A stretch of DNA of 64,000 bases from Psychromicrobium xiongbiense (lineage in GTDB: Bacteria; Actinomycetota; Actinomycetes; Actinomycetales; Micrococcaceae). The DNA lies in NCBI RefSeq assembly GCF_030271165.1, contig NZ_JASSZH010000005.1:124001-188000 (forward strand), in the 5' to 3' direction. The notes beneath the pieces were generated by a model. It was not told the origin of the DNA. It searched no databases and saw only the letters and a program-made list of their open reading frames with translations. Each line of letters opens with the position of its first letter. Positions within the stretch are counted from its first letter, which is position 1. The translations under genes were made by a program, and so were the position numbers. This document shows, one piece after another, positions 1 through 9,714 of this stretch.

Positions 1-2
1 CC

Positions 3-599
3 GCCATTCTCAACGAGCGGGCTGAGGCTCGTGCCAGGCTGGCCGCTGAAAGTGCTGACAGCCGCAGTACCACGAGTGATCCCACCACGGCTCACAACCT
101 GGCCATGGTGACCCCTTTGCAGTTCGTCAAGCTTCCCGGCGTGGAAAAGCCGGTTTTGCGCCCACCGGCGACCTCTCATGTCCCCGTGGTCACGAGCACC
201 ACTCCTCTCGCCGCCAAGCCCATCAAGCCACCGAGTGTCCCGCCGCGCAGTCGGGTGAACTCTTCCTCCCTCATAGCGGAGGATGCCGATGCCTCCGGCG
301 AAGGGCAGCGTCTGGGGCGTGCCGGTGTGTTGCGCAGAGCTGAGAAGCTGGCCACGAGGTCCCGGCTGGGGGCGCATCCAGCCTTGACCACTCCGGTGGG
401 AGGAACCGACCCCGAGGCACCCGCAGACAGTTCCCCGGTGCCCGCACGCAGTGCCTCCGGTCTGGATCCGCTGGATGCGAAAACGGCTGGCCTGGATCGG
501 GTGCAACGCACCCGATACTGGCAGTGGGGCATTGCCCTGGGTGGCTGCGCGGCGCTGATCGCCGGCATCACGATGATTGTGACCACCCTGGCTCGCTGA
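3..599 (+). CDS. Hypothetical protein with C-terminal membrane anchor (5' end outside window)
   Basis: The reading frame is open from the first bases of the window, so the gene starts upstream; 198 residues are visible. Most of the visible part is low-complexity, rich in Pro, Ala, Ser and Thr, as in a disordered cytoplasmic region. A single hydrophobic segment follows near the C-terminus (about the last 22 residues, around GIALGGCAALIAGITMIVTT). A membrane protein of this kind commonly precedes rsfS in Micrococcaceae, often after nadD. The function is unknown. The coding call rests on the open frame and the 23-nt spacing to rsfS. Confidence 0.7.
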   Translation, partial: AILNERAEARARLAAESADSRSTTSDPTTAHNLAMVTPLQFVKLPGVEKPVLRPPATSHVPVVTSTTPLAAKPIKPPSVPPRSRVNSSSLIAEDADASGEGQRLGRAGVLRRAEKLATRSRLGAHPALTTPVGGTDPEAPADSSPVPARSASGLDPLDAKTAGLDRVQRTRYWQWGIALGGCAALIAGITMIVTTLAR

Positions 600-622
600 G
601 CCGGGTCAACGAAAGGAATGGC

Positions 623-1003
623 GTGAGCGCAACCGAAAGCTCTCTCGCGCTGGCTCGGGCTGCCGCCCGGGCTGCTGCAGATAAACTGGCCGATAACATC
701 ATGGCACTGGACGTGAGTGAACAACTCCAGATCACGGATATCTTCCTGATCGCCTCCGCGCCCAGTGAGCGCCAGGTGAACGCCATCGTCGATGGGATCG
801 AGGAAGCGCTCCTGGAACTGGGGCATCGCCCGGTGCGCCGTGAAGGTCGTTCCGAAGGGCGCTGGGTACTACTCGACTATGTTGAGGTCGTGGTGCACGT
901 CCAGCACGAAGAAGACCGGATCTTCTACTCCCTGGAGCGCCTCTGGAAGGACTGCCCCGTGGTGGACCTTCAGCTGCCGGAACCGGCAGCCGCCCAGGAG
1001 TGA
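623..1003 (+). CDS. rsfS: Ribosome silencing factor RsfS (Iojap family)
   Basis: RsfS binds ribosomal protein L14 (uL14) and blocks joining of the 30S and 50S subunits when nutrients are scarce. The 126-residue protein has the family core: a helical N-terminus, LQITDIFLIASAPSERQVNA, and the later RREGRSEGRWVLLDYVEVVV block. It is of normal length. The start is GTG 623, preceded by GAAAGGA at 611-617; an upstream extension in this frame would overlap the preceding gene. The stop overlaps the GTG start of the next gene (GTGA), indicating translational coupling. Confidence 0.93.
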   Translation: MSATESSLALARAAARAAADKLADNIMALDVSEQLQITDIFLIASAPSERQVNAIVDGIEEALLELGHRPVRREGRSEGRWVLLDYVEVVVHVQHEEDRIFYSLERLWKDCPVVDLQLPEPAAAQE

Positions 1004-1635
1004 AGCGGATTCTGTTCTGGCGCCACGGGCAGACTGACTGGAATCAGGCAGCACGTTTTCAGGGCCAGACCGATATTCCGCTCAATGAGGCGGGGCGCCA
1101 GCAAGCGCGTAGTGCAGCGAGGCGGTTGGCCCATCTGGATCCGGAACTGATTCTTGTCTCCGACCTACAGCGTGCCCAGCAGACCGCACAGTTTCTGGCG
1201 GATCTTACCGGCACGGAGCTGAGCTTTGATCCTCGGCTGCGGGAAACCTTCGCCGGAGACTGGGAGGGGCTGCCGTTTGCAGAGATCAACCAGCGCTTTG
1301 TGGAGGACTCGCGTGCCTGGGAAGCCGGGTCGGTGGATGTGCGTGCCGGTGGGGGAGAGAGCCGCCTGGACGTAGCGGAGCGGATGACGCACGCCGTGCA
1401 GGATGCCCTGCCCCGGATCGGTCAGGATGGCCTGCTGGTAGTGACCAGTCACGGCGGGGCGATCCGTGCCGGGATGATGGCGCTACTGGGCGTTCCTCCG
1501 GGTCGGTGGGGAATGGTGTCTGGGCTAAGCAACTGCCATTGGTCGGTGCTGGAGCATCGGCAGGATGAGAGTTGGCAGCTCACCGAGCACAATGCCGGCA
1601 GCCTGCCGGAGATCTCCGCGCTGACCGAAGGCTGA
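1000..1635 (+). CDS. Histidine phosphatase family protein (phosphoglycerate mutase-like)
   Basis: The 211-residue protein has the catalytic phosphohistidine signature RHGQTDWN close to its N-terminus and the second conserved histidine in VVTSHGGAIRAGM. A Glu-containing LRETFAGDWEG segment corresponds to the acid region. These place it in histidine phosphatase branch 1. Members act on phosphoglycerates, sugar phosphates or other small phosphoesters, and the substrate cannot be told from sequence. It starts at GTG 1000, overlapping rsfS by 4 nt. The same neighbour order is widespread in actinobacteria, so the gene probably shares the rsfS transcript. Confidence 0.9.
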   Translation: MKRILFWRHGQTDWNQAARFQGQTDIPLNEAGRQQARSAARRLAHLDPELILVSDLQRAQQTAQFLADLTGTELSFDPRLRETFAGDWEGLPFAEINQRFVEDSRAWEAGSVDVRAGGGESRLDVAERMTHAVQDALPRIGQDGLLVVTSHGGAIRAGMMALLGVPPGRWGMVSGLSNCHWSVLEHRQDESWQLTEHNAGSLPEISALTEG

Positions 1636-1666
1636 TTTGTTCCTCTGATGTCGGTTCGGCGGCCGT

Positions 1667-2720
1667 TTAGGCAATCTGAAATTCGCGTCTGACGAAGGCG
1701 ATCAGCAGATTTCGCGAGGTCTCCACCGGCAGCGATGAACCCCGTGAGGAGCACTGGACGGCGAGTCCGTCTACCATGGCAGCAGCGGACCAGAAGTCGA
1801 ACCAGATCAGCCAGCGCCGACGGAAGTTCGCATCAGAGCCGAACATCCCCTCCAGGAAGTACAGAAGCTCCCAGGCTTCCTGGGGTGTCATTTTCCCGGG
1901 CGGGGCCTGATGTTGACGTTCGGTGTTGTAGTAGGTGTCAAAGATGTTTACCTTCGCTTGGAGCGCGGGGACAGATGCTGCCGGGGGCATGGCATTGAGG
2001 AACTTGTGCAGGCTCTGGTGGAACCGTTCGTTCTTGCCCTGCGTGGTGGGTTTGTAGGTCTACCGGTGATCGGTTCCACACCCAGGGATTTGAGGTAGTC
2101 GGCCAGAGCACCGCGTCTGGTCGGGTTCAGAGCGGCCCCGTTATCGGAAAGGAACTTCTGAGGTACTCCATGGCGTTCAATAGCGATCGTGACGATCCTG
2201 ATGGCTGCTTCGCTGGTTTCGCCCGTCGCGACGAGCGAGGCCAGAGCCAGGCGTGAGTGGTCATCGATGAGTTGGAAGATCGCGACTTTCGTGTTGTCCG
2301 CTAGCATCCACTCGGTCGAGTCGATCTGCCAGCACCCGTTCGGTTCGGGATACGTGAAACGTTTGTAAGCGCTACGAGGCTTCTTCCGCGGTTCAGGGAC
2401 TATGGCACCGGCCCGGGAGAACACCCTTGCCACCGTAGCCAGGGACGGGGGATCGAAGCCCTGCCGGGATAGTTTCGCGATCACTGATAACGGGCCGTGA
2501 TCGAACTCGGCATCCTGCAGCTCAGCCGGGCTGGGTCAGGAGCAAATCGGCCATCGATACCGGGACGGCGCCCGGCTGGGTCAGGGCGATAGGAGGCTTT
2601 TTCTCCAACGCCTTGACCGGGCCGACATTCTTCGCCGGGGCCCGGACCTGGTAGAACCAGGCCCCGGGACACACCATGCTTGGCGCGAGATTGGTCACGA
2701 CCTCCCATCAAACCCGTCAA
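1667..2720 (-). pseudogene. Decayed IS481-type transposase
   Basis: Pieces of one DDE transposase lie in successive frames on the minus strand. An N-terminal helix-turn-helix piece reads AKHGVSRG and then, after a frame change near 2665, WFYQVRA. Another break lies near 2535, where a TGA occurs. The catalytic core follows, with DSTEWML and FLSDNGAAL. A third break near 2050 comes before the KNERFHQSLHKF segment that carries the last acidic residue. D, D and E are all recognisable but in different frames. The C-terminus after TPQEAWEL departs from the family. No clean terminal inverted repeats or target duplication could be identified, so the element borders are unknown. Confidence 0.85.
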
Positions 2721-2830
2721 ATGTCCACAGAGTGGTGAGACATAACTGTCCATTAAGGCATTAAGGGGCGAGACACCACAGCACGTAGAAACGTTTCCAT
2801 TCTGCAATTTCTGCTACTCAGTTGCGAGGG

Positions 2831-2880
2831 GGTTCACAGAGAAAGCCCCGATCCGAAGATCGGGGCTTTCTCTGTGAACC
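2831..2880 (-). terminator. Terminator hairpin of tRNA-Ala with UUCG tetraloop
   Basis: A perfect inverted repeat has 23-nt arms at 2831-2853 and 2858-2880 around 4 nt. On the minus strand the loop is C(UUCG)G, the extra-stable tetraloop. It begins 8 nt beyond the tRNA 3' end. The outer stem is A/U-rich (CUUUCUCU), so an inner GC stem followed by a U-rich run gives a classical intrinsic terminator. It separates the tRNA from the IS relic. Confidence 0.88.
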
Positions 2881-2888
2881 TCTTGCGG

Positions 2889-2961
2889 TGGAGGTAAGGG
2901 GATTCGAACCCCTGACCTTCTGCATGCCATGCAGACGCGCTACCAACTGCGCCATACCCCC
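2889..2961 (-). tRNA. tRNA-Ala (anticodon GGC)
   Basis: The minus strand folds into a complete cloverleaf. The acceptor GGGGGTA/TACCTCC contains G3-U70, the alanine identity pair. The D arm is GCGC/GCGC. The anticodon stem TCTGC/GCAGA encloses loop ATGGCAT, giving anticodon GGC. The T arm is AGGGG-TTCGAAT-CCCCT, and A73 is the discriminator. CCA is not encoded (CCG follows). It decodes GCC and GCU. Confidence 0.96.
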
Positions 2962-3076
2962 GCATTTGCTTCGGCACCGGCCGGAGCAACCTGATTATCT
3001 TAGACCAGAATTTCGGCCAGTGCCAAATCCGCGATGACATGAACGAGCACCCGAGGGAAGACCGTGCGAGAGCCGC

Positions 3077-3442
3077 TCAGCTCGTCTGGATGACGGAGAG
3101 AAAATTTCCTGCAGGGTCCGTGAACCAGGCGATGAGCGGTCCATTGTTGCGCATGATGCCGTCGGCGTCGGTCATCGGGTACTGCTCAAAGACCACGCCG
3201 CGCTGCTTCAGCTCCAGGACCGCCTGGTCGATATCCGCGGTGACGAAGTTGAGGGCGGTGTAGGTGGCTGGTTGGTGATCGTCTTTGGGATATATCAGGT
3301 GGTGACGCCCACCGCCCAGGTCGAGGCGGAGCATCCCGTCCTCCTCGGTCACGGTGAGTCCCAGCTGCTCCGCGTAGAAAGCGCGCGCGGCATCAAGGTC
3401 ATTGCTGGAGAAACTGCTGAAGGATCGGTCGAGGTTAAACAT
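3077..3442 (-). CDS. VOC family (glyoxalase/bleomycin resistance-like) protein
   Basis: The 121-residue protein has the single VOC fold pattern: an opening SFSSNDLDAARAFYAEQLGL and a closing AWFTDPAGNFLSVIQ. VOC proteins are metal-dependent isomerases, dioxygenases or drug-binding proteins; the substrate here is unknown. Start ATG 3442 is preceded by AGGAG at good spacing. A longer upstream frame exists but lacks support. The gene stands alone between the tRNA and the ROK regulator. Confidence 0.85.
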   Translation of the reverse strand: MFNLDRSFSSFSSNDLDAARAFYAEQLGLTVTEEDGMLRLDLGGGRHHLIYPKDDHQPATYTALNFVTADIDQAVLELKQRGVVFEQYPMTDADGIMRNNGPLIAWFTDPAGNFLSVIQTS

Positions 3443-3858
3443 GTGACGCTCCTGTGCTTTCAGAGGTTGAAGGCGCTGGTCAGGAGTCTGGCGCGGCGTC
3501 ACTTCCAGACTATTCCTCTTGACCCGCGTTCGCCATGAGTGAAGGGATTTCAGCCCCAAATTCGACTTCTTCTGGACTAATCGGGAGTAGATTTATTCAG
3601 GGAGCAGTCGCCAGGGCGGGTGCCTCGGACAGCAATTCCTGCCCTGTCGCATAGGGAATTCATGGCTGCGTCGATGGGAGGTGTTATCCCAACCGTTCGA
3701 TAATATATGGCAGGTAGTTCGCGCTTAGGCCCAGCGCGGTGATGAACCGTTCGGGGCCCGAACCGCTCGGGCATGCTAGGTGCGAAACTGCAAGGCCATG
3801 GGGGGCTGTTCCTTAGGTCGACAAGACGGCCAAGGGTTCCTCTGCCATTGCGGCAGAG
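3443..3858. other. Intergenic region upstream of the ROK gene
   Basis: No convincing gene is seen in these 416 bases; the short frames have no homology I recognise. A palindrome GTTCGGGGCCCGAAC lies at 3749-3763. A hairpin with CCTCTGCC (3839-3846) and GGCAGAGG (3852-3859) has a right arm that ends on the first base of the assigned GTG start of the ROK gene. Either could be a regulatory site for that gene, but neither matches an operator I can name. Confidence 0.4.
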
Positions 3859-5142
3859 GTGGATTCCAATGACAGGGATGGGGTTAGATTGCCAGAATCA
3901 AAGGCACTTGTCCGTAGACGCGGCACGAATTTGCCGCGCATGGGCGATTTCAATCTTTCGGTAATCCTGGATGCGATTCGTCGCAGTCCGGATGGCCTGA
4001 GTCGGGTTGAGCTGGCCAGCATCGTGGGTCTGGCTGCTCAGACCGTGTCGAATATCTGCCGCCGGTTGCTCGATCAGCAGCTGATTTTTGAAGCCGGAAA
4101 GTATGGCAGTGGCCCCGGGAAGCCTCGGACAATTCTCAAGCTGAGCCCGAGCGGGATGTATTCGCTGGGCGTGCACCTTGATCCGGTAGAGACCAACTAT
4201 GCGCTGTTGGATCTGACGGGAGCGGTCGTAGCTCGGCGTAGTTTTGCGGCATCTGGCAGCACGGAACCGCAGCAGGTCATTGACCGCATCGCAGCGGAGA
4301 TCGATTCGCTGATCACGGAGAACGGGATCGACCGCACCAAGATTGCCGGTGTTGGCGTTGCTGCTCCCGGTCCCATCGACGGTGCCGCCGGGACCGTCAT
4401 CGAACCTCCTCACATGCCGAGTTGGGGTCATGTGCCGCTGCGGGACAAGCTGCAGACGGCGGTGGGCCTTCCGGTTCTCCTGGACAAGGACGTCACGGCA
4501 GCAGCCGTGGCAGAGATCTGGTCCGGCGGCGAGTCCGGCACGGGAAGCTTCGTCTTCGTCTATATGGGAACCGGTATCGGCAGCGGTCTGGTTCTCGATG
4601 ACGAGGTGGTTCGGGGAAGCTCCGGCAACGTCGGTGAGGTCGGCTATCTGATTGCCGATGTCGACGCGAACCAGGTGGTCGACGGCTTACGCGGGCGGGT
4701 CAAGGGTGTCCTCATGCCGGAGAACATCGTGGCCGAAGCAATCGCCGATGGCGTGAGCTCAGTGGCCGCCGTCCCGCAAGGCACCCTGCACGAACAGATG
4801 AAAGCCCTGGCCGATGCCGTGGAGTCTGGTGACGAGGCTGCGGTCGCGGTGATGGAACGCGCGGCTGGACGGTTCGCGACGATTGTCTCCGCCCAGGCCA
4901 GCCTTCTGGATCTGGATCACGCGGTGTTTGGCGGCCCATTCTGGAAGTATTTTGAACCGACCTTCCTCAAAGTGCTGCCCAGCAAAATTGCTGAACTCAG
5001 CGTGACCTCGAAGGTACACGGGTTCGGAGTGGTGGGTACTCATGTCGGTGAGGACGTCGGTGCGGTGGGTGCGGCCTGCCTGGTGCTGGAGGACACCTTT
5101 GGCCCCAATGCTGCGAGCCTGATCCTGGAGGCCAGCGAATAG
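3859..5142 (+). CDS. ROK family transcriptional regulator (NagC/XylR type)
   Basis: The 427-residue protein has an N-terminal winged helix-turn-helix (LSRVELASIVGLAAQTVSNI) followed by a ROK sugar kinase-like domain with GVGVAAPGPID and the phosphate-binding GTGIGSGLVL. Such regulators control sugar uptake or use and bind a sugar or sugar phosphate. The usual zinc-binding Cys cluster (CxCGxxGCxE after EVGH) is absent: EVGYLIADVDANQVVDGLRG follows instead, so its metal site and possibly ligand sensing differ. The GTG 3859 start sits inside a hairpin; TTG 3889 is an alternative. No sugar genes are adjacent, so the target is unknown. Confidence 0.88.
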   Translation: MDSNDRDGVRLPESKALVRRRGTNLPRMGDFNLSVILDAIRRSPDGLSRVELASIVGLAAQTVSNICRRLLDQQLIFEAGKYGSGPGKPRTILKLSPSGMYSLGVHLDPVETNYALLDLTGAVVARRSFAASGSTEPQQVIDRIAAEIDSLITENGIDRTKIAGVGVAAPGPIDGAAGTVIEPPHMPSWGHVPLRDKLQTAVGLPVLLDKDVTAAAVAEIWSGGESGTGSFVFVYMGTGIGSGLVLDDEVVRGSSGNVGEVGYLIADVDANQVVDGLRGRVKGVLMPENIVAEAIADGVSSVAAVPQGTLHEQMKALADAVESGDEAAVAVMERAAGRFATIVSAQASLLDLDHAVFGGPFWKYFEPTFLKVLPSKIAELSVTSKVHGFGVVGTHVGEDVGAVGAACLVLEDTFGPNAASLILEASE

Positions 5143-5186
5143 CGAGCTCAGGTTTCGGCGCACCATGGGCGCCAGGACTCCGGGAA

Positions 5187-5221
5187 GGGGCTCACAGTTG
5201 AACTCAACTGTGAGCCCCTTT
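5187..5221 (+). terminator. Intrinsic terminator after the ROK gene
   Basis: A perfect 14-bp stem has arms 5187-5200 and 5205-5218, a 4-nt loop AACT, and a short TTT run. It separates the ROK gene from the MoxR operon. Confidence 0.85.
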
Positions 5222-5295
5222 GCGATCGAGGCTCCGATCGGGTTTGATGGTGGTGATTGTCCGTTTGTGTGAGAAAACCATGGAGGAACCTGACA

Positions 5296-6303
<1,008 letters not shown>

Positions 6304-6310
6304 AGCCGTT

Positions 6311-7198
6311 ATGACCTCTCTTCTGGCCAAGGTGAAATCGAAGATGTTTATCTTCGCTCACCGCCGAGCCCGCGGGATGCTGGACGGCGAATATGCAGCC
6401 GTGTTCCGGGGGAGAAGCCTTGACTTCGATGATCTGCGGGCCTACGTCCCTGGCGACGAAGTGCGGGACATCGACTGGAAAGCGACCGCCCGGCATGGTT
6501 CGCCGCTGATCAAGCGCTACATTGCGGTGCGGAAGCAAGCAGTGATCCTGGTGGCGGACACCGGTCGGAACATGGCTGCCTCGGCGCTGGGCGGTGAATC
6601 CAAAAAAAACATCGCGGTGACCGCCCTGGGAGTGGTGGGCTACCTGGCCCTCAAACACGGCGACACCGTGGGCCTGGTGTCCGGAGATGCGCGCGGAACC
6701 ACGCAGATTCCTGCACGGGCAGGGGAAGGGCATCTTGAAACGCTACTGCAGCAGGTGAACACGGCCACGAACCTGTCTTCGGGCAGTTCGTCATTGGTGA
6801 ATCAGCTGGAGCACATTGCCCGCAATGTCCGGCAGCGCCGTCTGCTCTTCGTGGTGGCGGACGAGCACCCGGCAGGGCCGGACCTGGAGCGACTGTTGCG
6901 GCGTTTGCGCGCGCAGCACGAAATTCTGTGGCTGGTGATTGAAGACGTCGACCTGGCCAGTAGCAGCGCTCAACAACGGAGTACTTTTGATGTTGATGAT
7001 CAGGCGCCGGTGGCCACTCTGCTGACTCAGGATCCCGCTCTTGCCCATGCGTACACCGCCTCGGTCACGCGTCATCGCGAGGAACTGGCGGCCATGATGA
7101 GCAGACAGGGCATCATCATGGAATGGGTGGGGCACAGTGATGAGCTGATGAAAACCATCTTCCGTCTTCTGGAGAGGCAACGTCGTGCAGGGCAATAA
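6311..7198 (+). CDS. DUF58 domain protein
   Basis: The 295-residue protein carries the DUF58 core signature GRSLDFDDLRAYVPGDEVRD followed by IDWKATAR, and a later VWA-like fold starting at VILVADTGRNM. DUF58 proteins almost always accompany MoxR and VWA proteins. They are thought to be part of the same membrane-linked assembly system; the reaction is unknown. ATG 6311 lies 7 nt after moxR. The 3' end overlaps the next gene by 14 nt. Confidence 0.92.
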   Translation: MTSLLAKVKSKMFIFAHRRARGMLDGEYAAVFRGRSLDFDDLRAYVPGDEVRDIDWKATARHGSPLIKRYIAVRKQAVILVADTGRNMAASALGGESKKNIAVTALGVVGYLALKHGDTVGLVSGDARGTTQIPARAGEGHLETLLQQVNTATNLSSGSSSLVNQLEHIARNVRQRRLLFVVADEHPAGPDLERLLRRLRAQHEILWLVIEDVDLASSSAQQRSTFDVDDQAPVATLLTQDPALAHAYTASVTRHREELAAMMSRQGIIMEWVGHSDELMKTIFRLLERQRRAGQ

Positions 7199-7664
7199 CG
7201 GAGGTTTCTACCCGCCGTTGGATTACGGGCCGCTATGGATCGCCGTCGCTGTTCTCGCCGTGGTGCTCGCCCTTGCCGGGTATTTCTGGGTGTTCTACAG
7301 CACTCGCAAGCTGCGGCCGGCACCCGCGGGCGGCAGTTCCTCACCGCTGCCGCCACGGAAGCTTCCCGGCCTTCGGGAGCGGTACCTGGCCCGTATCGCC
7401 GAAGTGTATTCGGCCTACCAGCGGGGAGGACTGCCGGCGCGTCAGGCCCATCAGGAACTGAGTTCCGCCGTCCGAGGCTTCGCTCAGGAACTCACCGGCC
7501 TCCGGACGGACCGGATGACGCTTGCTGAGCTGCGGGCTGCCGGTCTTCCGGTGGTCGGAGATGCGGTGGAGGTCTTCTACCCGGGTGAGTTCGGTGTGCA
7601 GGACGATTGTTCCGTGGAGCACTCAACGCAGGTGGCTGCCCAGGTGGTGAGCACATGGTCCTGA
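7185..7664 (+). CDS. Small single-pass membrane protein of MoxR operon (DUF4381-like)
   Basis: The 159-residue protein starts at GTG 7185, inside the DUF58 gene. It has an N-terminal transmembrane helix (LWIAVAVLAVVLALAGYFWV) and a cytoplasmic domain ending in DAVEVFYPGEFG. Length, one membrane span, position between DUF58 and VWA genes and the YPGEF ending resemble DUF4381 proteins. The assignment is by pattern and context only. It overlaps the downstream VWA gene by 10 nt. Confidence 0.78.
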   Translation: MQGNNGGFYPPLDYGPLWIAVAVLAVVLALAGYFWVFYSTRKLRPAPAGGSSSPLPPRKLPGLRERYLARIAEVYSAYQRGGLPARQAHQELSSAVRGFAQELTGLRTDRMTLAELRAAGLPVVGDAVEVFYPGEFGVQDDCSVEHSTQVAAQVVSTWS

Positions 7665-8641
7665 TTCTGTGGTGGATTCTTCCGCTGGGCCTGATCCTGC
7701 TCGCCGGGATGGTGTTCTGGGCGTTCCGGCGCCGCGACCGGGACGAGGATCGGCTCCTGGCGGCGCACACTGATCGCCTGACCGCTCTGCCTGGTTATGT
7801 GCGGGCACTGCGTAAGCGCCGCTGGATGGTCGGCGCTCTGATGGCAAGCCTTGCGGTGTTGGCGCTGGGCACCCTTCTGGCCGCTGCCAGGCCAGCCGTG
7901 CAGACCGTGAGCTCCCCGGAGAAGAGCAATCGGGATATCATGTTGTGCCTCGATGTGTCCGGGTCCATGGTCACCACCGATGCCGAAGTGGTCCAGGTGT
8001 TCACCCAGCTCGCCCAGGATTTCAGCGGTGAGCGGCTGGGACTGGTGATCTTTGATTCCAGTGCCGTCCAAGTCTTCCCCCTGACCGACGACTATGACTT
8101 TGTGAAGGACCAGCTGGCCGTTGCGCTGGACGCGATGAAGGACGACACCAATACTTCCTATTTCGCCGGGGTGTATTCCGGAAAGGGATCGTCGTTGATC
8201 GGGGACGGACTGGCGACCTGCGTCAACAGTTTCCCCAAGACGCCGGACGGCGCCGGGCAACGATCTCAGTCGGTGATTCTAGCCACGGACAACGTGGTGT
8301 TCGGCAAGCCGATCTTTACCACCGAGGAGGCTGCAGCCCTCGCGGTGAAACAAAAGGTCCGGGTGTACGGGCTCAACCCCACGACCACCAGTGCCTCCAA
8401 CTCTAAAACGACGGCAGCCAACGCCATGAAGGTGGCGGTGCAGTCCACCGGGGGCGAGTACTACGCCCTGAAAGACGGTGCGGCGGTCAAGGATATTGCC
8501 AGCAAAATTCAGGCCACCGAGGCAACCAAGGTCAAGTCTGCCCCCCAGGTGCGTACTGACGATCATCCTGAGGTCTGGCTCCTGCTTTCCGGAGCGGTAC
8601 TGCTGGGCGTACTGGTGGTTGCCTGGAGGCTGAAACTATGA
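7655..8641 (+). CDS. VWA domain membrane protein (BatA-like)
   Basis: The 328-residue protein has two N-terminal hydrophobic segments (about residues 4-23 and 58-77), a VWA domain and a C-terminal transmembrane helix (VWLLLSGAVLLGVLVVAWRL). The metal-ion-dependent adhesion site is intact: DVSGS at residues 100-104, with a later Asp in ILATDN. ATG 7655 follows GGTGGTGAG. The topology, with the VWA domain between membrane anchors, matches BatA-type proteins. The last bases overlap the next VWA gene (ATGA). Confidence 0.9.
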   Translation: MVLILWWILPLGLILLAGMVFWAFRRRDRDEDRLLAAHTDRLTALPGYVRALRKRRWMVGALMASLAVLALGTLLAAARPAVQTVSSPEKSNRDIMLCLDVSGSMVTTDAEVVQVFTQLAQDFSGERLGLVIFDSSAVQVFPLTDDYDFVKDQLAVALDAMKDDTNTSYFAGVYSGKGSSLIGDGLATCVNSFPKTPDGAGQRSQSVILATDNVVFGKPIFTTEEAAALAVKQKVRVYGLNPTTTSASNSKTTAANAMKVAVQSTGGEYYALKDGAAVKDIASKIQATEATKVKSAPQVRTDDHPEVWLLLSGAVLLGVLVVAWRLKL

Positions 8642-9714
8642 GTTTCTCCCCGGTGTGGCCCTGGTGGCTGCTGATCCTGATCGGTCTGCTGACCCTGGCT
8701 GGATGCCTCTGGCTGGCCTTCCAGCAGAGTGCTGCGCCGCTATCGACCGCTGGCTCGGCACATGAGGTGCAGGCCCGGCGCAGAGTCTGGTTCAGACGCG
8801 GTGGCATGGTGTTGTTGATGACTCTGGCGCTGCTGCGCCCCGGCGTTGGCTCGGTGGCTACAGCCTCCACCTCGGACCGGCTTGACGTGCTGGTGGTGGT
8901 GGATACCACCAGTTCAAGCGTTGCCGAGGACTATGGAAATGGTCAGACCCGGCTCAGTGGGATGAAAGCTGATCTCCAGGCGATCCTGGAGCGGCTTCCT
9001 TCTGCCAGATTCTCCCTGATCACCTTCGACCAACAGGCTGTGCTCAAGCTTCCCTACACCACCGATGGTGCGGCATTTGCCACAGCGGTGGATCTGCTGA
9101 CTCCGGAGATCACGGTCTACTCTCACGGGTCCTCGGTCACCGCGGCAGCAAAGCTGGTCAGGGAGCGCCTACTGGCCTCACAGAAGGCGCGGCCGGACAA
9201 TGCCCGGGTGGTGTACTACCTCGGCGACGGTGAGCAGACCGCAAACACCCCTCCGGAGAAGTTTGATATTCCCCAGGGCCTGATCTCCGGCGGGGCTGTG
9301 CTCGGCTACGGCACGACGACCGGTGGCCGGATGAAGACCAACTATGGCTTTGGCTCGCCCCCCGGCCCCGGCTACATCCAGGATCACTCGCCGGATCGCT
9401 ACGGCGATGCGATTTCGAAGATCGATGAAAAGACGCTCAAGGACATCGCGGGGCAGCTTGGCGTCGGCTATATGCATCGAGAGGCCGGACAATCGGCGGA
9501 TCCTCTGGTCAGTGGTGTGAACTCGGCGGGCTCAAGTTTAAGCGAGTCGGGGAGCCGTGCGGCGTTCGAGTTGTACTGGTTGTTCGGACTCGGCCTGCTG
9601 GTCCTGGTGGGCTGGGAACTCTTTGACGCCTTGCGGCAGTGGCGATCGGTGCGGCCCGTGCGCGTGCGCGCAGCAACTGTCCAGCCGGGTGGCGGAACGG
9701 GGAGAAGCTCATGA
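8638..9714 (+). CDS. VWA domain membrane protein (BatB-like)
   Basis: The second VWA protein has 358 residues and the same membrane-VWA-membrane layout: N-terminal helices at about 9-28 and 55-68, and a C-terminal helix in LYWLFGLGLLVLVGWELF. Its metal site is degenerate, with DTTSS at residues 89-93 instead of DxSxS, so metal binding may be altered. The ATG overlaps the preceding stop and its own stop overlaps the next ATG, so translation is coupled along the operon. It probably forms a complex with the BatA-like partner. Confidence 0.88.
   Translation: MSFSPVWPWWLLILIGLLTLAGCLWLAFQQSAAPLSTAGSAHEVQARRRVWFRRGGMVLLMTLALLRPGVGSVATASTSDRLDVLVVVDTTSSSVAEDYGNGQTRLSGMKADLQAILERLPSARFSLITFDQQAVLKLPYTTDGAAFATAVDLLTPEITVYSHGSSVTAAAKLVRERLLASQKARPDNARVVYYLGDGEQTANTPPEKFDIPQGLISGGAVLGYGTTTGGRMKTNYGFGSPPGPGYIQDHSPDRYGDAISKIDEKTLKDIAGQLGVGYMHREAGQSADPLVSGVNSAGSSLSESGSRAAFELYWLFGLGLLVLVGWELFDALRQWRSVRPVRVRAATVQPGGGTGRSS

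Noticed and set aside
2889-2961. tRNA-Ala as an integration site of a genomic island
   Set aside because: No integrase and no second copy of the tRNA 3' end were found. The nearby transposase is IS481-type, which does not target tRNA genes by site-specific recombination.
3577-3774. 65-codon minus-strand frame upstream of the ROK gene
   Set aside because: No ribosome-binding site, no motif, and a Pro/Arg/Thr composition typical of chance frames in GC-rich DNA.
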